From assembly GCA_004322215.1 (NCBI GenBank), contig SCSM01000040.1, forward strand, positions 124,001 through 188,000: a stretch of DNA of 64,000 bases, read 5' to 3'. The DNA comes from Bacteroidota bacterium (GTDB lineage Bacteria > Bacteroidota > Ignavibacteria > Kapaibacteriales > UBA2268). A model generated the notes under the pieces. That model was not told the DNA's origin and did not search any database. It was given only the letters and a program-made list of their open reading frames with translations. Position 1 is the stretch's first letter; each line of letters opens with the position of its first letter. The translations under genes and the position numbers were made by a program. Below are positions 37,056 through 47,057 of the stretch, piece by piece.

Positions 37056-38918
37056 ATGTACAACAATTTCGACATAATCGTAATCGGCGGGGGACACGCA
37101 GGCATCGAAGCATCCTGGGTTTCTGCAAACATGGGCTGCAATACTGCTCTCGTTACTATGTCGCTGCATACACTCGGTAGGCCTTCGTGCAATCCTTCAA
37201 TAGGCGGTACTGCAAAAGGTCATCTTGTCAAAGAAATTGATGCATTGGGTGGGGCAATGGGAATGTTGACCGATAAAGCCGGGATTCATTTCAAGATGCT
37301 GAACAAATCCAAAGGTCCGGCTGTCTGGTCTCCTCGTGCACAGATTGACAAAGACCTCTATCCTCAATATGCTCTTCAGCTTTTAAGCAGAACAAAGAAC
37401 CTTACATTAATTACTGAAACAGTTGATGAAATTCTTGTCGAAAAAGGAAAAGTTAAAGGTATCAGAACAGGTAACAATGAAATTATTAATGCAAAAGCTG
37501 TTGTGTTTTGTTCTGGTACATTTCTGAATGGCTTAATGTGGACAGGAATGAAATCCACACAGGGCGGCAGATTTGGAGAGAAACCTGCTCTCAATGTTTC
37601 GGACAGATTGCTCGAACACGGTTTCGAATCAGGACGCCTGAAAACCGGCACTCCTCCCCGTGTTCTGGACAGCACTATTGATTATTCAAAAACTCAAATT
37701 GCTCCCGGTGATGAAGAACCACAGCCATTTTCATTCAGGACATACGAAGTGAAAAACAGAATCATCTGCCACGCAACAAGCACCAATGCGGAGACTAACG
37801 ACATATTGAGAACGGGATTCGACCGCTCTCCTATGTTCACCGGCTTAATCAAAGGCACCGGACCCCGCTACTGTCCTTCGATTGAAGACAAGGTTGCACG
37901 CTTTGCCGATAGGGATTCACATAAAATACTACTCGAGCCGGAGGGATTGAATACAAATTCTGTTTATGTCAACGGCTTTTCATCATCGCTTCCCGAAGAT
38001 GTGCAGGAAAGGGCTTTGAGAACAATACCTGGTTTGGAGAAAAGCAAAATAATCCGCTATGCTTATGCAGTTGAATATGATTTCTTCTATCCTTATCAAC
38101 TCAAATTCACTCTCGAAACAAAACCTGTCGAAGGGCTTTACTTCGCCGGGCAAATCAACGGCACATCAGGATACGAAGAAGCCGCCGCTCAGGGTTTGGT
38201 TGCCGGAATTAATGCTGCGCTGAAAATCAAAGGTGATGGTGAATTTACTCTTAAGCGTTCAGAAGCATATATTGGAGTTCTCATTGACGACCTGGTTAAC
38301 AAAAGCACTGATGAGCCATACCGTATTTTCACATCTCTTGCCGAATACCGCCTTTTGCTCAGGCAGGACAACGCCAGCCAGCGGCTTATGAAATATGGTC
38401 ATCAGTACGGATTGATTCCAAATAGTGTTTTTGAAAAATCTCTTGCTGAAGAAGAAAACATTAGAAAGGCATACAATTATACACAAAATATAAAATTAAA
38501 GCCAGAAGAAATAAACGATTATCTGGATTCTGTAGATGAGACGCAAGTCATTGAAACAACTGATATTTACACCTTAACAAAGAGAAGTAATATTTCTCTG
38601 AAGCAAATAATTTTGCGTGTGAATGAACTGCCTCCCGAATTAATTAAAATTGCAAAAAGCGATTATCTTTTGAATCAGCTTCAGACTGAAATCAAGTACG
38701 AGGGATACATCAAACGCCAGAACAAAGAAATCGAATATTTCCTCGAAAATGAAAATAAACGAATACCTGATTCATTCGATTATACTAAGGTAAATTCTCT
38801 TTCAAAGGAAGCAATCGAAAAACTTAACAAAATCCACCCCGGCTCACTGGGACAAGCATCCCGCATATCCGGTATCTCCGCATCAGATGTTTCGATATTA
38901 GCTTTGTATCTTAAGTGA
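37056..38918 (+). CDS. mnmG: tRNA U34 5-carboxymethylaminomethyl modification enzyme MnmG
   Basis: 620 aa from ATG 37056, the usual family length. An FAD-binding Rossmann motif ([14 protein letters not shown]) opens the protein. The family signatures [10 protein letters not shown] and [12 protein letters not shown] follow, then the helical C-terminal MnmE/tRNA-binding region ending [20 protein letters not shown]. With MnmE it modifies the wobble uridine of several tRNAs. mnmE is not in the window. This gene (old name gidA) often lies near the replication origin, which agrees with the parS sites 2-4 kb downstream. Confidence 0.97.
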   Translation: MYNNFDIIVIGGGHAGIEASWVSANMGCNTALVTMSLHTLGRPSCNPSIGGTAKGHLVKEIDALGGAMGMLTDKAGIHFKMLNKSKGPAVWSPRAQIDKDLYPQYALQLLSRTKNLTLITETVDEILVEKGKVKGIRTGNNEIINAKAVVFCSGTFLNGLMWTGMKSTQGGRFGEKPALNVSDRLLEHGFESGRLKTGTPPRVLDSTIDYSKTQIAPGDEEPQPFSFRTYEVKNRIICHATSTNAETNDILRTGFDRSPMFTGLIKGTGPRYCPSIEDKVARFADRDSHKILLEPEGLNTNSVYVNGFSSSLPEDVQERALRTIPGLEKSKIIRYAYAVEYDFFYPYQLKFTLETKPVEGLYFAGQINGTSGYEEAAAQGLVAGINAALKIKGDGEFTLKRSEAYIGVLIDDLVNKSTDEPYRIFTSLAEYRLLLRQDNASQRLMKYGHQYGLIPNSVFEKSLAEEENIRKAYNYTQNIKLKPEEINDYLDSVDETQVIETTDIYTLTKRSNISLKQIILRVNELPPELIKIAKSDYLLNQLQTEIKYEGYIKRQNKEIEYFLENENKRIPDSFDYTKVNSLSKEAIEKLNKIHPGSLGQASRISGISASDVSILALYLK

Positions 38919-38976
38919 CCAATAAATTTTATACAGAATTAATTAAAAAGGATTAATTTTGCAATTGAGGTTTAAA

Positions 38977-39303
38977 ATGTATTCTGATTCAGATATAAAT
39001 AAAATTAAGGAATTAATAATTCATAATATTCCGATTGTAACAGATGTGATTCTTTTTGGAAGTTATGCTAATGGTACTGATAACGAAAAAAGTGATGTGG
39101 ATATTTTGATTTTAATGGATAAAGAAATTGATTGGAGAGATAGACACAGGTTTTTAAATAAAATTTATAGAGAATCTACCATATATGGATTTCATATTGA
39201 CTACTTGTTGAAAACAAAGGACAATTTTGAAAATGACCTCAACTTACCAACTCTGTCACGAGTCATTGCTCGTGAAGGGAGAGTTATATGGAAAAAAAAT
39301 TAG
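38977..39303 (+). CDS. MNT-type minimal nucleotidyltransferase (antitoxin-like), second copy
   Basis: 108 aa from ATG 38977, chosen for the TTGAGG six bases upstream. The signature ILFGSYANGTDNEKSDVDIL keeps Gly-Ser and both metal Asp, and is closer to consensus than the copy at 31485. IDWRDRHRFLNKI and FHIDYLL follow. It overlaps the HEPN partner by 16 bp. Confidence 0.87.
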   Translation: MYSDSDINKIKELIIHNIPIVTDVILFGSYANGTDNEKSDVDILILMDKEIDWRDRHRFLNKIYRESTIYGFHIDYLLKTKDNFENDLNLPTLSRVIAREGRVIWKKN

Positions 39304-39676
39304 AAGATACTCTTATTAAATGGAGGATAAAAACAGATAATGATATTAATAATGCAAAAAAATTCTAAAATCTGATGAACCTATAACTGACTCAATATGT
39401 TTCCATTCGCAACAGGCAGCTGAAAAATTTTTGAAATTATATCTGGTTTATAAAGGTATTGAACCGGAGAAAACCCATAATATTTCAGACCTGCTTTATA
39501 AGTGCAAACTGTTATCTGAAGAATTTTAATTTTTAAATGATATTGAATATCTGACAGAATATGCTGTGTCAATGAGGTATCCAGATGATTTCTATATACC
39601 ATCAATTGAAGAAGCAGAACAATCATTAAAAGATGCAATTAAGGTAAGAGATTTTATTTTGGTACGAATAATATAA
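39288..39676 (+). pseudogene. HEPN-domain toxin with frameshift and in-frame TAA
   Basis: ATG 39288 begins MEKKLEDTLIKWRIKTDND. At seven A (39356-39362) the frame must shift by -1 to continue as ILKSDEPITDSICFHSQQAA, EKFLKLYLVYKGIEPEKTHN, ISDLLYKCKLLSEEF. TAA at 39527-39529 interrupts, then FLNDIEYLTEYAVSMRYPDD continues to a stop at 39674-39676. The HSQQAAEKFLKxYL and RYPDD signatures are those of HEPN proteins paired with MNT. The A-AAA-AAA run is in register for -1 slippage, but the TAA would still block the product. Confidence 0.8.
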
Positions 39677-39683
39677 TTTAATA

Positions 39684-40499
39684 TCACATTTTCTTCACCT
39701 GTTCCAACTCTACCTTCCCGAGCATTGCCGCTACTTCAGAAAAACTACTCCAATAAGAACCGATTATCTTCTTAGTCCTCGAAAGTACAAACATATCAAT
39801 AACTGCATTTCCAATCCCTGCCGGACTGCTCCTGCTTGTATCGAAATAATTTGTAATTATTCTTTCACCATACTTTTGTACGAGAAAATCTTTGTCTTTA
39901 ATCGAATCTGTAGCAAGGTAGAACCGGGCATCATTATCTTCCTTTATAATTACGTCTATTTTCTTTTCAAAAAGTTCGGTTGGGGAGTAATGACTCGATT
40001 CTTTATTATCTTGCTTTCGAATGTGAATTCCATAAGTTTGATTCCCACACCTTGAAGATAACTCATTTATTTCATACATCAACTTTGGAACCGGTATGAA
40101 TAAATCTGAATCAAATTCGCAATCGTAAAAGTCACTACTGTATGAAGTTATGAATATTTTATTATATTTTTTTATTGAATCCGGCTTTATTTTTTCCATC
40201 TTAAGTTTATTAAAAATAAATACCTTATCAAATTTTATCCTTAAGACGTTTTTTATCATATTCATATACCAGCCATATCGCATTGTATAAGGAAGGTTAT
40301 AAAAACCGAAAGTCGGTTCATAAATTTCTATATCATTGAAAGATGGAATATTAAATAAATCAGAGAAATTTGCATTCAAGCCATTATCCTTCACCCATAC
40401 GATTTTGATTCTTGTATTCAAATCTCTCGCTAAAGCCACAGCTGAGTTCATGGCTCTCATCCTGTTGGCTAATCCGAAGAATGGCTTGAAAGTAATCAA
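39684..40499 (-). CDS. Fucosyltransferase-like glycosyltransferase
   Basis: 271 aa. An N-terminal KPFFGLANRMRAMNSAVALA segment and a central YGIHIRKQDNK (HxRxxD-like donor-binding motif) resemble the alpha-1,2/alpha-1,6-fucosyltransferase superfamily. FYLATDS and MFVLSRTKKIIGSYWSSFSE match its C-terminal donor-site pattern. No signal peptide, so cytoplasmic; a role in surface-polysaccharide synthesis is inferred. Sits 2 bp downstream of a membrane-protein gene on the same strand. Confidence 0.65.
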   Translation of the reverse strand: MITFKPFFGLANRMRAMNSAVALARDLNTRIKIVWVKDNGLNANFSDLFNIPSFNDIEIYEPTFGFYNLPYTMRYGWYMNMIKNVLRIKFDKVFIFNKLKMEKIKPDSIKKYNKIFITSYSSDFYDCEFDSDLFIPVPKLMYEINELSSRCGNQTYGIHIRKQDNKESSHYSPTELFEKKIDVIIKEDNDARFYLATDSIKDKDFLVQKYGERIITNYFDTSRSSPAGIGNAVIDMFVLSRTKKIIGSYWSSFSEVAAMLGKVELEQVKKM

Positions 40500-40501
40500 T
40501 T

Positions 40502-40879
40502 TTAAACTTGCTCCGGCTTGGATCTCATTCTCAATTTATCATGATTGAACCAGCTAATCAGAAACAGTATTCCAATCAGGAAAAGCGGACCTGAAATCAG
40601 CATTATCCAGGAGAACCTGCCAAAGCCAACCATAATAATATAATAGATACCGATTCCAATGTAAGCAATTCCGCCAATCCATTCCCATTTCCATGAAAGG
40701 ATTAAAACCACAATTATCAATAAAGTCGGAATCAAATGCATAATCAATCCGGTCATAGTTTGCATAAATCCGTGGTGCCCGGTGAATACATCGAATGCAA
40801 ACATGCTGATAAATCCTGCGAACAGAATACTCAGGATTCTCGGTAACCAAAGTAAGAGTGTCTTATAAGTTTTGTTCAT
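40502..40879 (-). CDS. Four-helix membrane protein, unknown
   Basis: 125 aa. Four hydrophobic helices (ILSILFAGFISMFAF, LIPTLLIIVVLILSW, IAYIGIGIYYIIMVGFG, MLISGPLFLIGILFLISW) with short loops and a basic C-terminus. Resembles widespread small hypothetical proteins of Bacteroidota; function not known. Two bp upstream of the glycosyltransferase gene, so probably one transcript. Confidence 0.75.
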   Translation of the reverse strand: MNKTYKTLLLWLPRILSILFAGFISMFAFDVFTGHHGFMQTMTGLIMHLIPTLLIIVVLILSWKWEWIGGIAYIGIGIYYIIMVGFGRFSWIMLISGPLFLIGILFLISWFNHDKLRMRSKPEQV

Positions 40880-41093
40880 AATTATATCTTATTTAAATTC
40901 TGAAAATATTATTACAAAATTAATTAAAATAATAGTCCTAAAAAATCTTACTCAACAACATATCCTCACTTAATTTAAAAAAACGGCAATAATTTGTAAC
41001 ACTTTGAAATTTAATGAATTAACACACAATACAACTTTAGAAAATTTGTAACACGTTATAAATCAATGTATTACGCCAATTTTTCTCGTCTAA

Positions 41094-41109
41094 AGTTTCA
41101 CGTGAAACA
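41094..41109. promoter_or_regulatory. parS-like ParB binding site 1
   Basis: AGTTTCACGTGAAACA matches the parS consensus TGTTNCACGTGAAACA at all but the first base and has the perfect palindromic core GTTTCACGTGAAAC. Confidence 0.8.
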
Positions 41110-41271
41110 TTTAAAAGTAATAAAACAAGAAGAGAATACTGATTCAACGAATGAAACAAAATATCATTCGAAATGCTTTTAGTTAAATCTCAAAGTTTCA
41201 TTTCACTCCCAATTCCCCAATTCAAATTTTCAATTTTCAATTTTTAATCATCAATTAAAAATAATAAGGAA

Positions 41272-41287
41272 TGTTCCACGTGAAACA
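41272..41287. promoter_or_regulatory. parS ParB binding site 2
   Basis: TGTTCCACGTGAAACA matches the bacterial chromosomal parS consensus at every position. It lies 178 bp from site 1 and 41 bp before the next gene. Confidence 0.9.
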
Positions 41288-41328
41288 TTAATAAAATTTT
41301 TGATGCTGTTTAATAAGACAATAAACCT

Positions 41329-42264
41329 ATGAATGATGTTAATATTTTAATTTTGGGTGCTTCCGGGAGAATTGCTACTTCTTTAATCAAATTCTTCCGT
41401 CTCGAAACCAGCCACAGATTAATCCTGCTTTCAAACTTTACCGAAAAACTTCCACATTATGAGGGCTATACTTATTATAAAGTAAATTCACTCGACTTTA
41501 AAGAAATTAAAAATATTTGTTTTAAAGAAAGACCTGAGGTTATTATCAATGCTGCCGGCTACACAGACGTTGATAAATGCGAATCCGAGAGGAATACTGC
41601 CTGGGATTTAAATGTTACTCTCGCTGAAAACCTTGCGAGTATTTCCAGGGTTATTGATTCCCATTTGATATCCTTCTCCTCGGACTATGTTTTCGACGGA
41701 TTAAAAGGTCCATATACCGAAGATGACAAACAAAATCCAATAAACTTCTATGGCAGGACAAAACACGGAATGGAAAATGCCTGCCTTTATAATCTTAATA
41801 CGAGTACAGTCATTCGTACTAACTGCATTTATGCAAGTGAGGCAAAAGGTAAGACTGACTTTATCCGTTGGGTGCTATACAAACTTGAACAGGGTTATGG
41901 TGTGGAAATTGTTGAGGGGCAATTCTGTAATCCTACCTATACTGAAGATATTGCAGTTGTGGTAAATAAAGTAATTACAAAGAAAAGATACGGAATTTAT
42001 CATGCCGGTGGTCCCGATTGGCTCAGCAGGTACGAAATTGCAGTTACAACTGCAAAAGTTTTTTCGTTAGATGAGACTTTGATTAAACCGATTCGCCTTA
42101 ATCAGCTTAATCAATCTGCTCGAAGACCCAATAAAGGTGGATTGGTTAATCTGAAAGCAGTTACTGACCTCGGAGTGAAATTCACCCCTTTGGAAAGTGG
42201 GTTGATGACTTTAAAGCAATCAATGAGAGATAGCAGATTTACTTTTGTTTTAAAAGGAAACTGA
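41329..42264 (+). CDS. RmlD-like extended SDR sugar-nucleotide reductase
   Basis: 311 aa. NAD(P)-binding motif NILILGASGRIATSL, then INAAGYTDVDKCESERNTAW, FSSDYVFDGLKGPYTEDD and the active-site YGRTK (YxxxK). This is the pattern of dTDP-4-dehydrorhamnose reductases and related SDR enzymes. NPTYTEDIA and GIYHAGG match the RmlD C-terminal part. The other dTDP-rhamnose genes are not adjacent, so the exact substrate is uncertain. Confidence 0.85.
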   Translation: MNDVNILILGASGRIATSLIKFFRLETSHRLILLSNFTEKLPHYEGYTYYKVNSLDFKEIKNICFKERPEVIINAAGYTDVDKCESERNTAWDLNVTLAENLASISRVIDSHLISFSSDYVFDGLKGPYTEDDKQNPINFYGRTKHGMENACLYNLNTSTVIRTNCIYASEAKGKTDFIRWVLYKLEQGYGVEIVEGQFCNPTYTEDIAVVVNKVITKKRYGIYHAGGPDWLSRYEIAVTTAKVFSLDETLIKPIRLNQLNQSARRPNKGGLVNLKAVTDLGVKFTPLESGLMTLKQSMRDSRFTFVLKGN

Positions 42265-42316
42265 ATCAATTAATAATTCAAAATTAAAAAATTGGAAATT
42301 GGAATTGGGATGTAGA

Positions 42317-42343
42317 AGAATTATCATGATGAACTTGGTTCAG
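42317..42343. repeat. REP-like ATCATG-GAA-GGTTCAG repeat, copy 2
   Basis: AATTATCATGATGAACTTGG followed by TTCAG; matches the copy at 21194-21220 with a few substitutions. Confidence 0.5.
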
Positions 42344-42401
42344 CAACTAAAAAAAAGAATACTGACTATAATTGAAATTCAATAAATAATAAGAGGGAAT
42401 T

Positions 42402-43097
42402 ATGGGGAAGTCAAATTTTAAGGGGTTTACTCAGGAAGTTAGAAAATTTTACCAGGAATTGGAAAAGAACAACAATAAGGATTGGTTCCAGCAAAATAAA
42501 TTGAGATTCGAGGAAATCGTCAGGGAACCGGCAAAAGAATTTGTCTATGAAATGGGCTTGAGATTTGCAAGAATTGGATTGCCGTATTATGCTGACCCGA
42601 AGAAATCATTGTTCAGAATTAACAGGGATATTAGATTCAGTGCAAATAAAGACCCGTATAAAACTAATTTCGGTGTACTTTTCCCTTATAAATTCATAAA
42701 CCAGTCAGCTAAAGCAGTTGAAGTACCCGGACTGTATTTCCATATTGATGCAAAGGAGACTTTTATTGCAGGCGGCTTGCACATGCCATCGGGTGAAAAG
42801 CTAAAGGAACTGAGAGAGTTAATTGCAGGTGATTGGAAAGAGCTTTTCAAAATAGTAAATAACAAGAAATTTAAAGAGGAATTTCCCATAATTTTCGAAG
42901 ATGATAAATTGAAAAATATGCCGAGGGGATATGAACCGGAACATCCGGCTGGAGAATGGCTGAAGATGAAGGGTTACACTGTTGGATGCAATATTGAATT
43001 TAAAGAAGTATATGGTCCCAAACTAGCAGATTTATTAGAGAAAAAGGGGAAAGTAATTGCACCATTCCTTGAGTTTTTAGGTTTAGCAGGTAAGTGA
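42402..43097 (+). CDS. DUF2461 family protein
   Basis: 231 aa. Family landmarks: FTQEVRKFYQELEKNNNKDW with FQQNK, SLFRINRDIRFSANKDPYKT, a glycine-rich YFHIDAKETFIAGGLHMPSG and RGYEPEHPAGEWLKMKGYT. Cytoplasmic; DUF2461 has no established activity. Probably a single-gene transcript; RBS AGAGGG before ATG. Confidence 0.93.
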   Translation: MGKSNFKGFTQEVRKFYQELEKNNNKDWFQQNKLRFEEIVREPAKEFVYEMGLRFARIGLPYYADPKKSLFRINRDIRFSANKDPYKTNFGVLFPYKFINQSAKAVEVPGLYFHIDAKETFIAGGLHMPSGEKLKELRELIAGDWKELFKIVNNKKFKEEFPIIFEDDKLKNMPRGYEPEHPAGEWLKMKGYTVGCNIEFKEVYGPKLADLLEKKGKVIAPFLEFLGLAGK

Positions 43098-43210
43098 TTA
43101 CCAATTAATAATGACTATTTAATATTGTAATGAAATATAAGCAAATTAATTGCTATTGGGATTAATATATTATTGGTTAATTTTGTATTAGAGAAGGAAT
43201 ATACCCCTTA

Positions 43211-43255
43211 ACCTCCGGATTCAGCCCTTCGACTAAATTCAGAGTGACAGGGCAG
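43211..43255. repeat. REP-like CCTCCGG-CCCTTCGACTAAA-TTCAGAGTGACAGG element
   Basis: CCCTTCGACTAAATTCAGAG followed by TGACAGG resembles a dispersed palindromic repeat common in Bacteroidota genomes. Only one copy was seen here. Confidence 0.45.
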
Positions 43256-43300
43256 TTTCTTTGAGAAAATGGGAATTATATTTATAACATTATAATTAAT

Positions 43301-44293
43301 ATGCATAATATATCTGAGAAAAGGGCGAAAGAAATAATTCAGAACTGCAAAGGGAAGCAGATTGCAGTTATCGGCGATGTGATGCTCGACAGGTTTTTCT
43401 GGGGAAATGTTTCGAGAATATCTCCTGAGGCACCTGTCCCTGTTGTTGATATAGAAAATGAAACTTACCATTTAGGTGGTGCAGCCAATGTTGCAAATAA
43501 TTTGAAATCGCTGGGTGCTGTAGCAATCCTTTGCGGAGTTATCGGAAATGATAATTCCGGAAAGAATTTTGTCGAAATTGCAAATAACAGTGGTATAAGT
43601 ACACTTGGTTTGTACGAAGACAGTAAGCGCCCGACTACTGTTAAAACAAGGATAATAGGCAACAATCAGCATATTGCCAGGTTAGACAGGGAAACCAGGG
43701 AACAATTGCCTTCTGAAGGTGAGAAATTTATTCTCGATACTTTGAAATCAAGGAGAGAACTCGCAGGTATAATATTTGAGGATTATAATAAAGGAACAAT
43801 TTCAGAAAATCTTGTTACAAGAATAATTGAATTTGCTAAAAAGAAAAATATTCCAATGTTTGTGGACCCGAAGTTCGATAATTTTTTCACTTATAAGAAT
43901 GTAACTGTATTCAAACCGAACAGGAAAGAAGCACAGCAGGCACTCGGTTTCACACTGAAGAATGATGACGACATAAAGAATGCCGGAAAAATGATTATCG
44001 AGCGGCTTAAATGTGACAATGTTTTGTTGACACTTGGTAAGGACGGAATGATGCTTTTTGAAAAAGAAGGGGAAATATATTCAGTCCCGACCAGGGCAAG
44101 ACGGGTAGCTGACGTATCAGGTGCCGGTGACACTGCTATTGCTACATTAGCTGCTTCGGTTGCCGGTGGTGCAACCATTCCTGAATCATCTTCACTTGCT
44201 AATTACGCTGCCGGTGTGGTTTGCGAAGAACCGGGTATCGTTTCGATAACAGTAAATAACCTGATTAATTCGATTGTTGTTAATAATAAATAA
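43301..44293 (+). CDS. hldA: D-glycero-beta-D-manno-heptose-7-phosphate kinase (HldA/RfaE1 type)
   Basis: 330 aa PfkB-family sugar kinase. IAVIGDVMLDRFFWGNVSRI, SPEAPVPVV, GGAANVANNLKSLG and the anion-hole/catalytic GAGDTAIATLAA are diagnostic of the heptose kinase half of HldE. It makes heptose 1,7-bisphosphate for LPS inner core. The adenylyltransferase half is a separate gene 8 bp downstream, an arrangement common in this phylum. Confidence 0.93.
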   Translation: MHNISEKRAKEIIQNCKGKQIAVIGDVMLDRFFWGNVSRISPEAPVPVVDIENETYHLGGAANVANNLKSLGAVAILCGVIGNDNSGKNFVEIANNSGISTLGLYEDSKRPTTVKTRIIGNNQHIARLDRETREQLPSEGEKFILDTLKSRRELAGIIFEDYNKGTISENLVTRIIEFAKKKNIPMFVDPKFDNFFTYKNVTVFKPNRKEAQQALGFTLKNDDDIKNAGKMIIERLKCDNVLLTLGKDGMMLFEKEGEIYSVPTRARRVADVSGAGDTAIATLAASVAGGATIPESSSLANYAAGVVCEEPGIVSITVNNLINSIVVNNK

Positions 44294-44301
44294 GATAAAA
44301 A

Positions 44302-44766
44302 ATGTTCATTAAAAGAACTGATATAAAATCAATAGCTAATAAATTTAGAATTGAAGGTAAAAAAATTGTATTTACCAATGGTTGTTTTGATATAATTCAT
44401 AGTGGACATATAACATATCTGAGTAAAGCAAAAGAGCTGGGTGATGTCCTGATTGTCGGATTGAATTCGGATGATTCGGTAACAAGATTAAAAGGACCAG
44501 GAAGACCGGTGAATAATGAAAATGACAGGGTATTGGTTTTGGATTCACTCAGGTTTGTTGATTATGTGGTTTTATTCAATGAAGACACTCCTTATAATTT
44601 AATCAAAGAGATTATACCTGACGTTTTGGTGAAAGGGGGAGATTACACAATTAATACAATTGTTGGTGCTGATTTCGTTTCCCAAAAAGGAGGAAAAGTT
44701 ATTTCAATTCCATTAGTCGAAGGAAAATCAACTTCCGGATTATTGGAAAAAATCCGTCACCTATAA
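44302..44766 (+). CDS. hldC: D-glycero-beta-D-manno-heptose 1-phosphate adenylyltransferase
   Basis: 154 aa. Nucleotidylyltransferase with [18 protein letters not shown] (HxGH), [31 protein letters not shown] and [10 protein letters not shown]. It forms ADP-heptose from heptose 1-phosphate, following the kinase encoded immediately upstream. Length fits the stand-alone form. Confidence 0.93.
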   Translation: MFIKRTDIKSIANKFRIEGKKIVFTNGCFDIIHSGHITYLSKAKELGDVLIVGLNSDDSVTRLKGPGRPVNNENDRVLVLDSLRFVDYVVLFNEDTPYNLIKEIIPDVLVKGGDYTINTIVGADFVSQKGGKVISIPLVEGKSTSGLLEKIRHL

Positions 44767-45005
44767 AAATTAATGCCAAACAACTCTAAATTTCCTCAGG
44801 TGGAAAACTTTTTATAATTTAAAATAATCAAATTTGAAAATTCGTTCAGAGCGATTTATGTGGATATTTTCATATATTTGTAAATATTGATGTAAATGTA
44901 CCTTTAATAAAAAAAAATTGAATATAAACGATTTATGAAGCCAAAATTTTATGAAATATAATTAATTTTTATTAATCATTTATTCATTTCCCATTAATAT
45001 TTGAA

Positions 45006-47057
45006 ATGAGAAGAAATTTATTATTCATTTTGATTGTTTTGTATTTTTTATTTAAAGCCGATTTATCTGAAGGTAAAAAATTTCAATTTACAGATTTAAT
45101 TTATAACTATAAACTATCTCATAACTTTGGGGATTTAAATTCTATCCAGTATTTGGAAGATGTATACAATTACGATGTACTGCATTATGAAATTCACTTT
45201 GACTTAACTGATACATTAAATAAGATAATCACAGCAAATATTATTTTTACCTGTATACCTACTATAAATAATTTCACCGAATTTATTTTTGACTTAGATA
45301 ATATTAACAGCGGGAGTTTGCATATTGATTCTGTTTTTTACAAAGGAAAAATCTATTCGAATTATAAATTGAATTTGATAAATGAGGTTGAATGGGACTC
45401 CAGCCGTGTCAGATGCCGCCTTCCTGAAGCATTGACTGAATCAGATACATTCAAAGCGAATGTTTATTATCAAGGAATGCCTTTCAATGATTTTACCAAT
45501 TGGCCCTTTGGGGGATTAGCTTTTCACAAACATAACGGAACAAGCATTGTTGAAACGATGTCAGAGCCGGAGTCTGCACATTTCTGGCTTGCCTGCAAGG
45601 ATGTTCCGAATGACAAAGCTAAAGCAGATATATACATTACGACATGGTCATTGCAACTTGCTGCAAGCAATGGATTGCTTCAAAGCAAAACCGATATTCC
45701 CGGAAATAAAACAATTCACTGGTGGAAGGTGAATAATCCTATTACAACATACCTGATTGCAATTTCTGTAACCGATTACACACTGTTGAGCCAGTCCTAC
45801 ACTTCGTTGGACGGAACAAAGACAATGCCGGTAAGTAACTATGTATTTCCGGAAAAAGAAGCAGAAGCAGAAAATGATTTTGCAAAAGTTCCGGAAATGA
45901 TAAAGCAAATGGCATTGAAATTTGGTGAATATCCATTTATTAATGAAAAGTATGGAAATGCAATGGTTACTTATCCCGGGATGGAGCACCAGACAATATC
46001 GGCTATGGGTTCTGACTATATTAACGGAACAGGGAGCTCAGAGGATTGGCTTGTATTCCACGAGCTAGCACATCACTGGCTCGGTGACCAGGTAGGATGT
46101 GCAACATGGAATGACACATGGTTAAATGAGGGTGGTGCTACGTTTATGGAATCACTTTGGGAAGAGTATAAAGATGGTGAACGAGCATACACAAGTCATA
46201 TAATGGATTTCAGGGATACAGCACTGGGGCATCCAGAGCCGCTTTGGGAGTATTCTCCACCTTTCGGAATTTATGTTTACTACAAAGGTGCATGGGTATA
46301 TCACATGCTTAGATACTTCATTGGGGATTCCCTGTTTTTCGGAAGCATGAAAAAATACCTGAATGAGTCTCCATACAGCTATGGCTCTGCAACAACAGAG
46401 CAGTTCTTTGATTATATGCAGGAAGTTAGCGGTATAAATCTTGAGAAATTCAAAGAGCAGTGGGTGTTGAAAGGAGGTTTCCCTGAATATGGATTTGCAT
46501 ATAAAGTTGACAATCAGCAGGACAGTTCTGTTATTAAAATACAGGTAAAACAGATGCAGGAACCGGGCACTAATAATTCCACATTCAAAATGCCGATTCC
46601 TGTTCTGCTCAATTTTCAGGATGGAAGCGATACATTGATTACTCTCGATGATTCTCTGCAATACCAGGTTTTCAATTTTAATTTTGAAAAGAAAATTCAG
46701 GAAATACAGTCACTCGATAATTTTAATAATAAAGAAAAAATTCTATGCACCAAATCATTTATCCAGTATAATGATGCTGAAGAAAAGCTTGAAGATGACA
46801 TGGAACAAATATCAATCAGTCCTAATCCATGCGTGAATGATGCTGTCATCAATTTCAGTAATAAATATCCTAATAGCTTCGGGTTTGTTTTGTACAATAT
46901 ACTTGGAGAAATAATATCAGAAAAAATTCCAATGAATTATGAGCCGGGCAAACATGGTGTGAGAATGGACTTGAGGAATGTTGCGAGCGGACCTCATTTT
47001 CTTACGATAATAGGAAATGGAAAAAGAATGAATAAGAGAGTAATGATTGTGAAATAG
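45006..47057 (+). CDS. T9SS-secreted M1-family metallopeptidase
   Basis: 683 aa. The N-terminus MRRNLLFILIVLYFLFKADL is a signal sequence. M1 beta domain, then catalytic domain with zinc site HELAHHW and the third ligand 18 residues on (NEGGATF), and a GMEHQ substrate-binding motif replacing GAMEN. A type A T9SS tail (ISPNPCVNDAVINFSN ... YNILGEIISEKI ... MNKRVMIVK) directs it to the surface or outside. An extracellular aminopeptidase is inferred. Confidence 0.92.
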   Translation: MRRNLLFILIVLYFLFKADLSEGKKFQFTDLIYNYKLSHNFGDLNSIQYLEDVYNYDVLHYEIHFDLTDTLNKIITANIIFTCIPTINNFTEFIFDLDNINSGSLHIDSVFYKGKIYSNYKLNLINEVEWDSSRVRCRLPEALTESDTFKANVYYQGMPFNDFTNWPFGGLAFHKHNGTSIVETMSEPESAHFWLACKDVPNDKAKADIYITTWSLQLAASNGLLQSKTDIPGNKTIHWWKVNNPITTYLIAISVTDYTLLSQSYTSLDGTKTMPVSNYVFPEKEAEAENDFAKVPEMIKQMALKFGEYPFINEKYGNAMVTYPGMEHQTISAMGSDYINGTGSSEDWLVFHELAHHWLGDQVGCATWNDTWLNEGGATFMESLWEEYKDGERAYTSHIMDFRDTALGHPEPLWEYSPPFGIYVYYKGAWVYHMLRYFIGDSLFFGSMKKYLNESPYSYGSATTEQFFDYMQEVSGINLEKFKEQWVLKGGFPEYGFAYKVDNQQDSSVIKIQVKQMQEPGTNNSTFKMPIPVLLNFQDGSDTLITLDDSLQYQVFNFNFEKKIQEIQSLDNFNNKEKILCTKSFIQYNDAEEKLEDDMEQISISPNPCVNDAVINFSNKYPNSFGFVLYNILGEIISEKIPMNYEPGKHGVRMDLRNVASGPHFLTIIGNGKRMNKRVMIVK

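Larger units (their letters stand above)
40880..41328. other. Intergenic region with parS sites
   Basis: 449 bp. It contains two parS-like sites (listed separately), a 12-bp direct repeat AATTTGTAACAC at 40991-41002 and 41043-41054, and an A/T-rich stretch of the caattttcaatttttaatc type. No gene seen. Confidence 0.6.

Noticed and set aside
21632-39676. Genetic-code change with UAA read as an amino acid
   Set aside because: Housekeeping genes such as mnmG, serS and tamB end normally at TAA and contain no internal TAA, so a general recoding is excluded.
46152-46661. 169-codon minus-strand frame
   Set aside because: Antisense to the M1 peptidase catalytic region.
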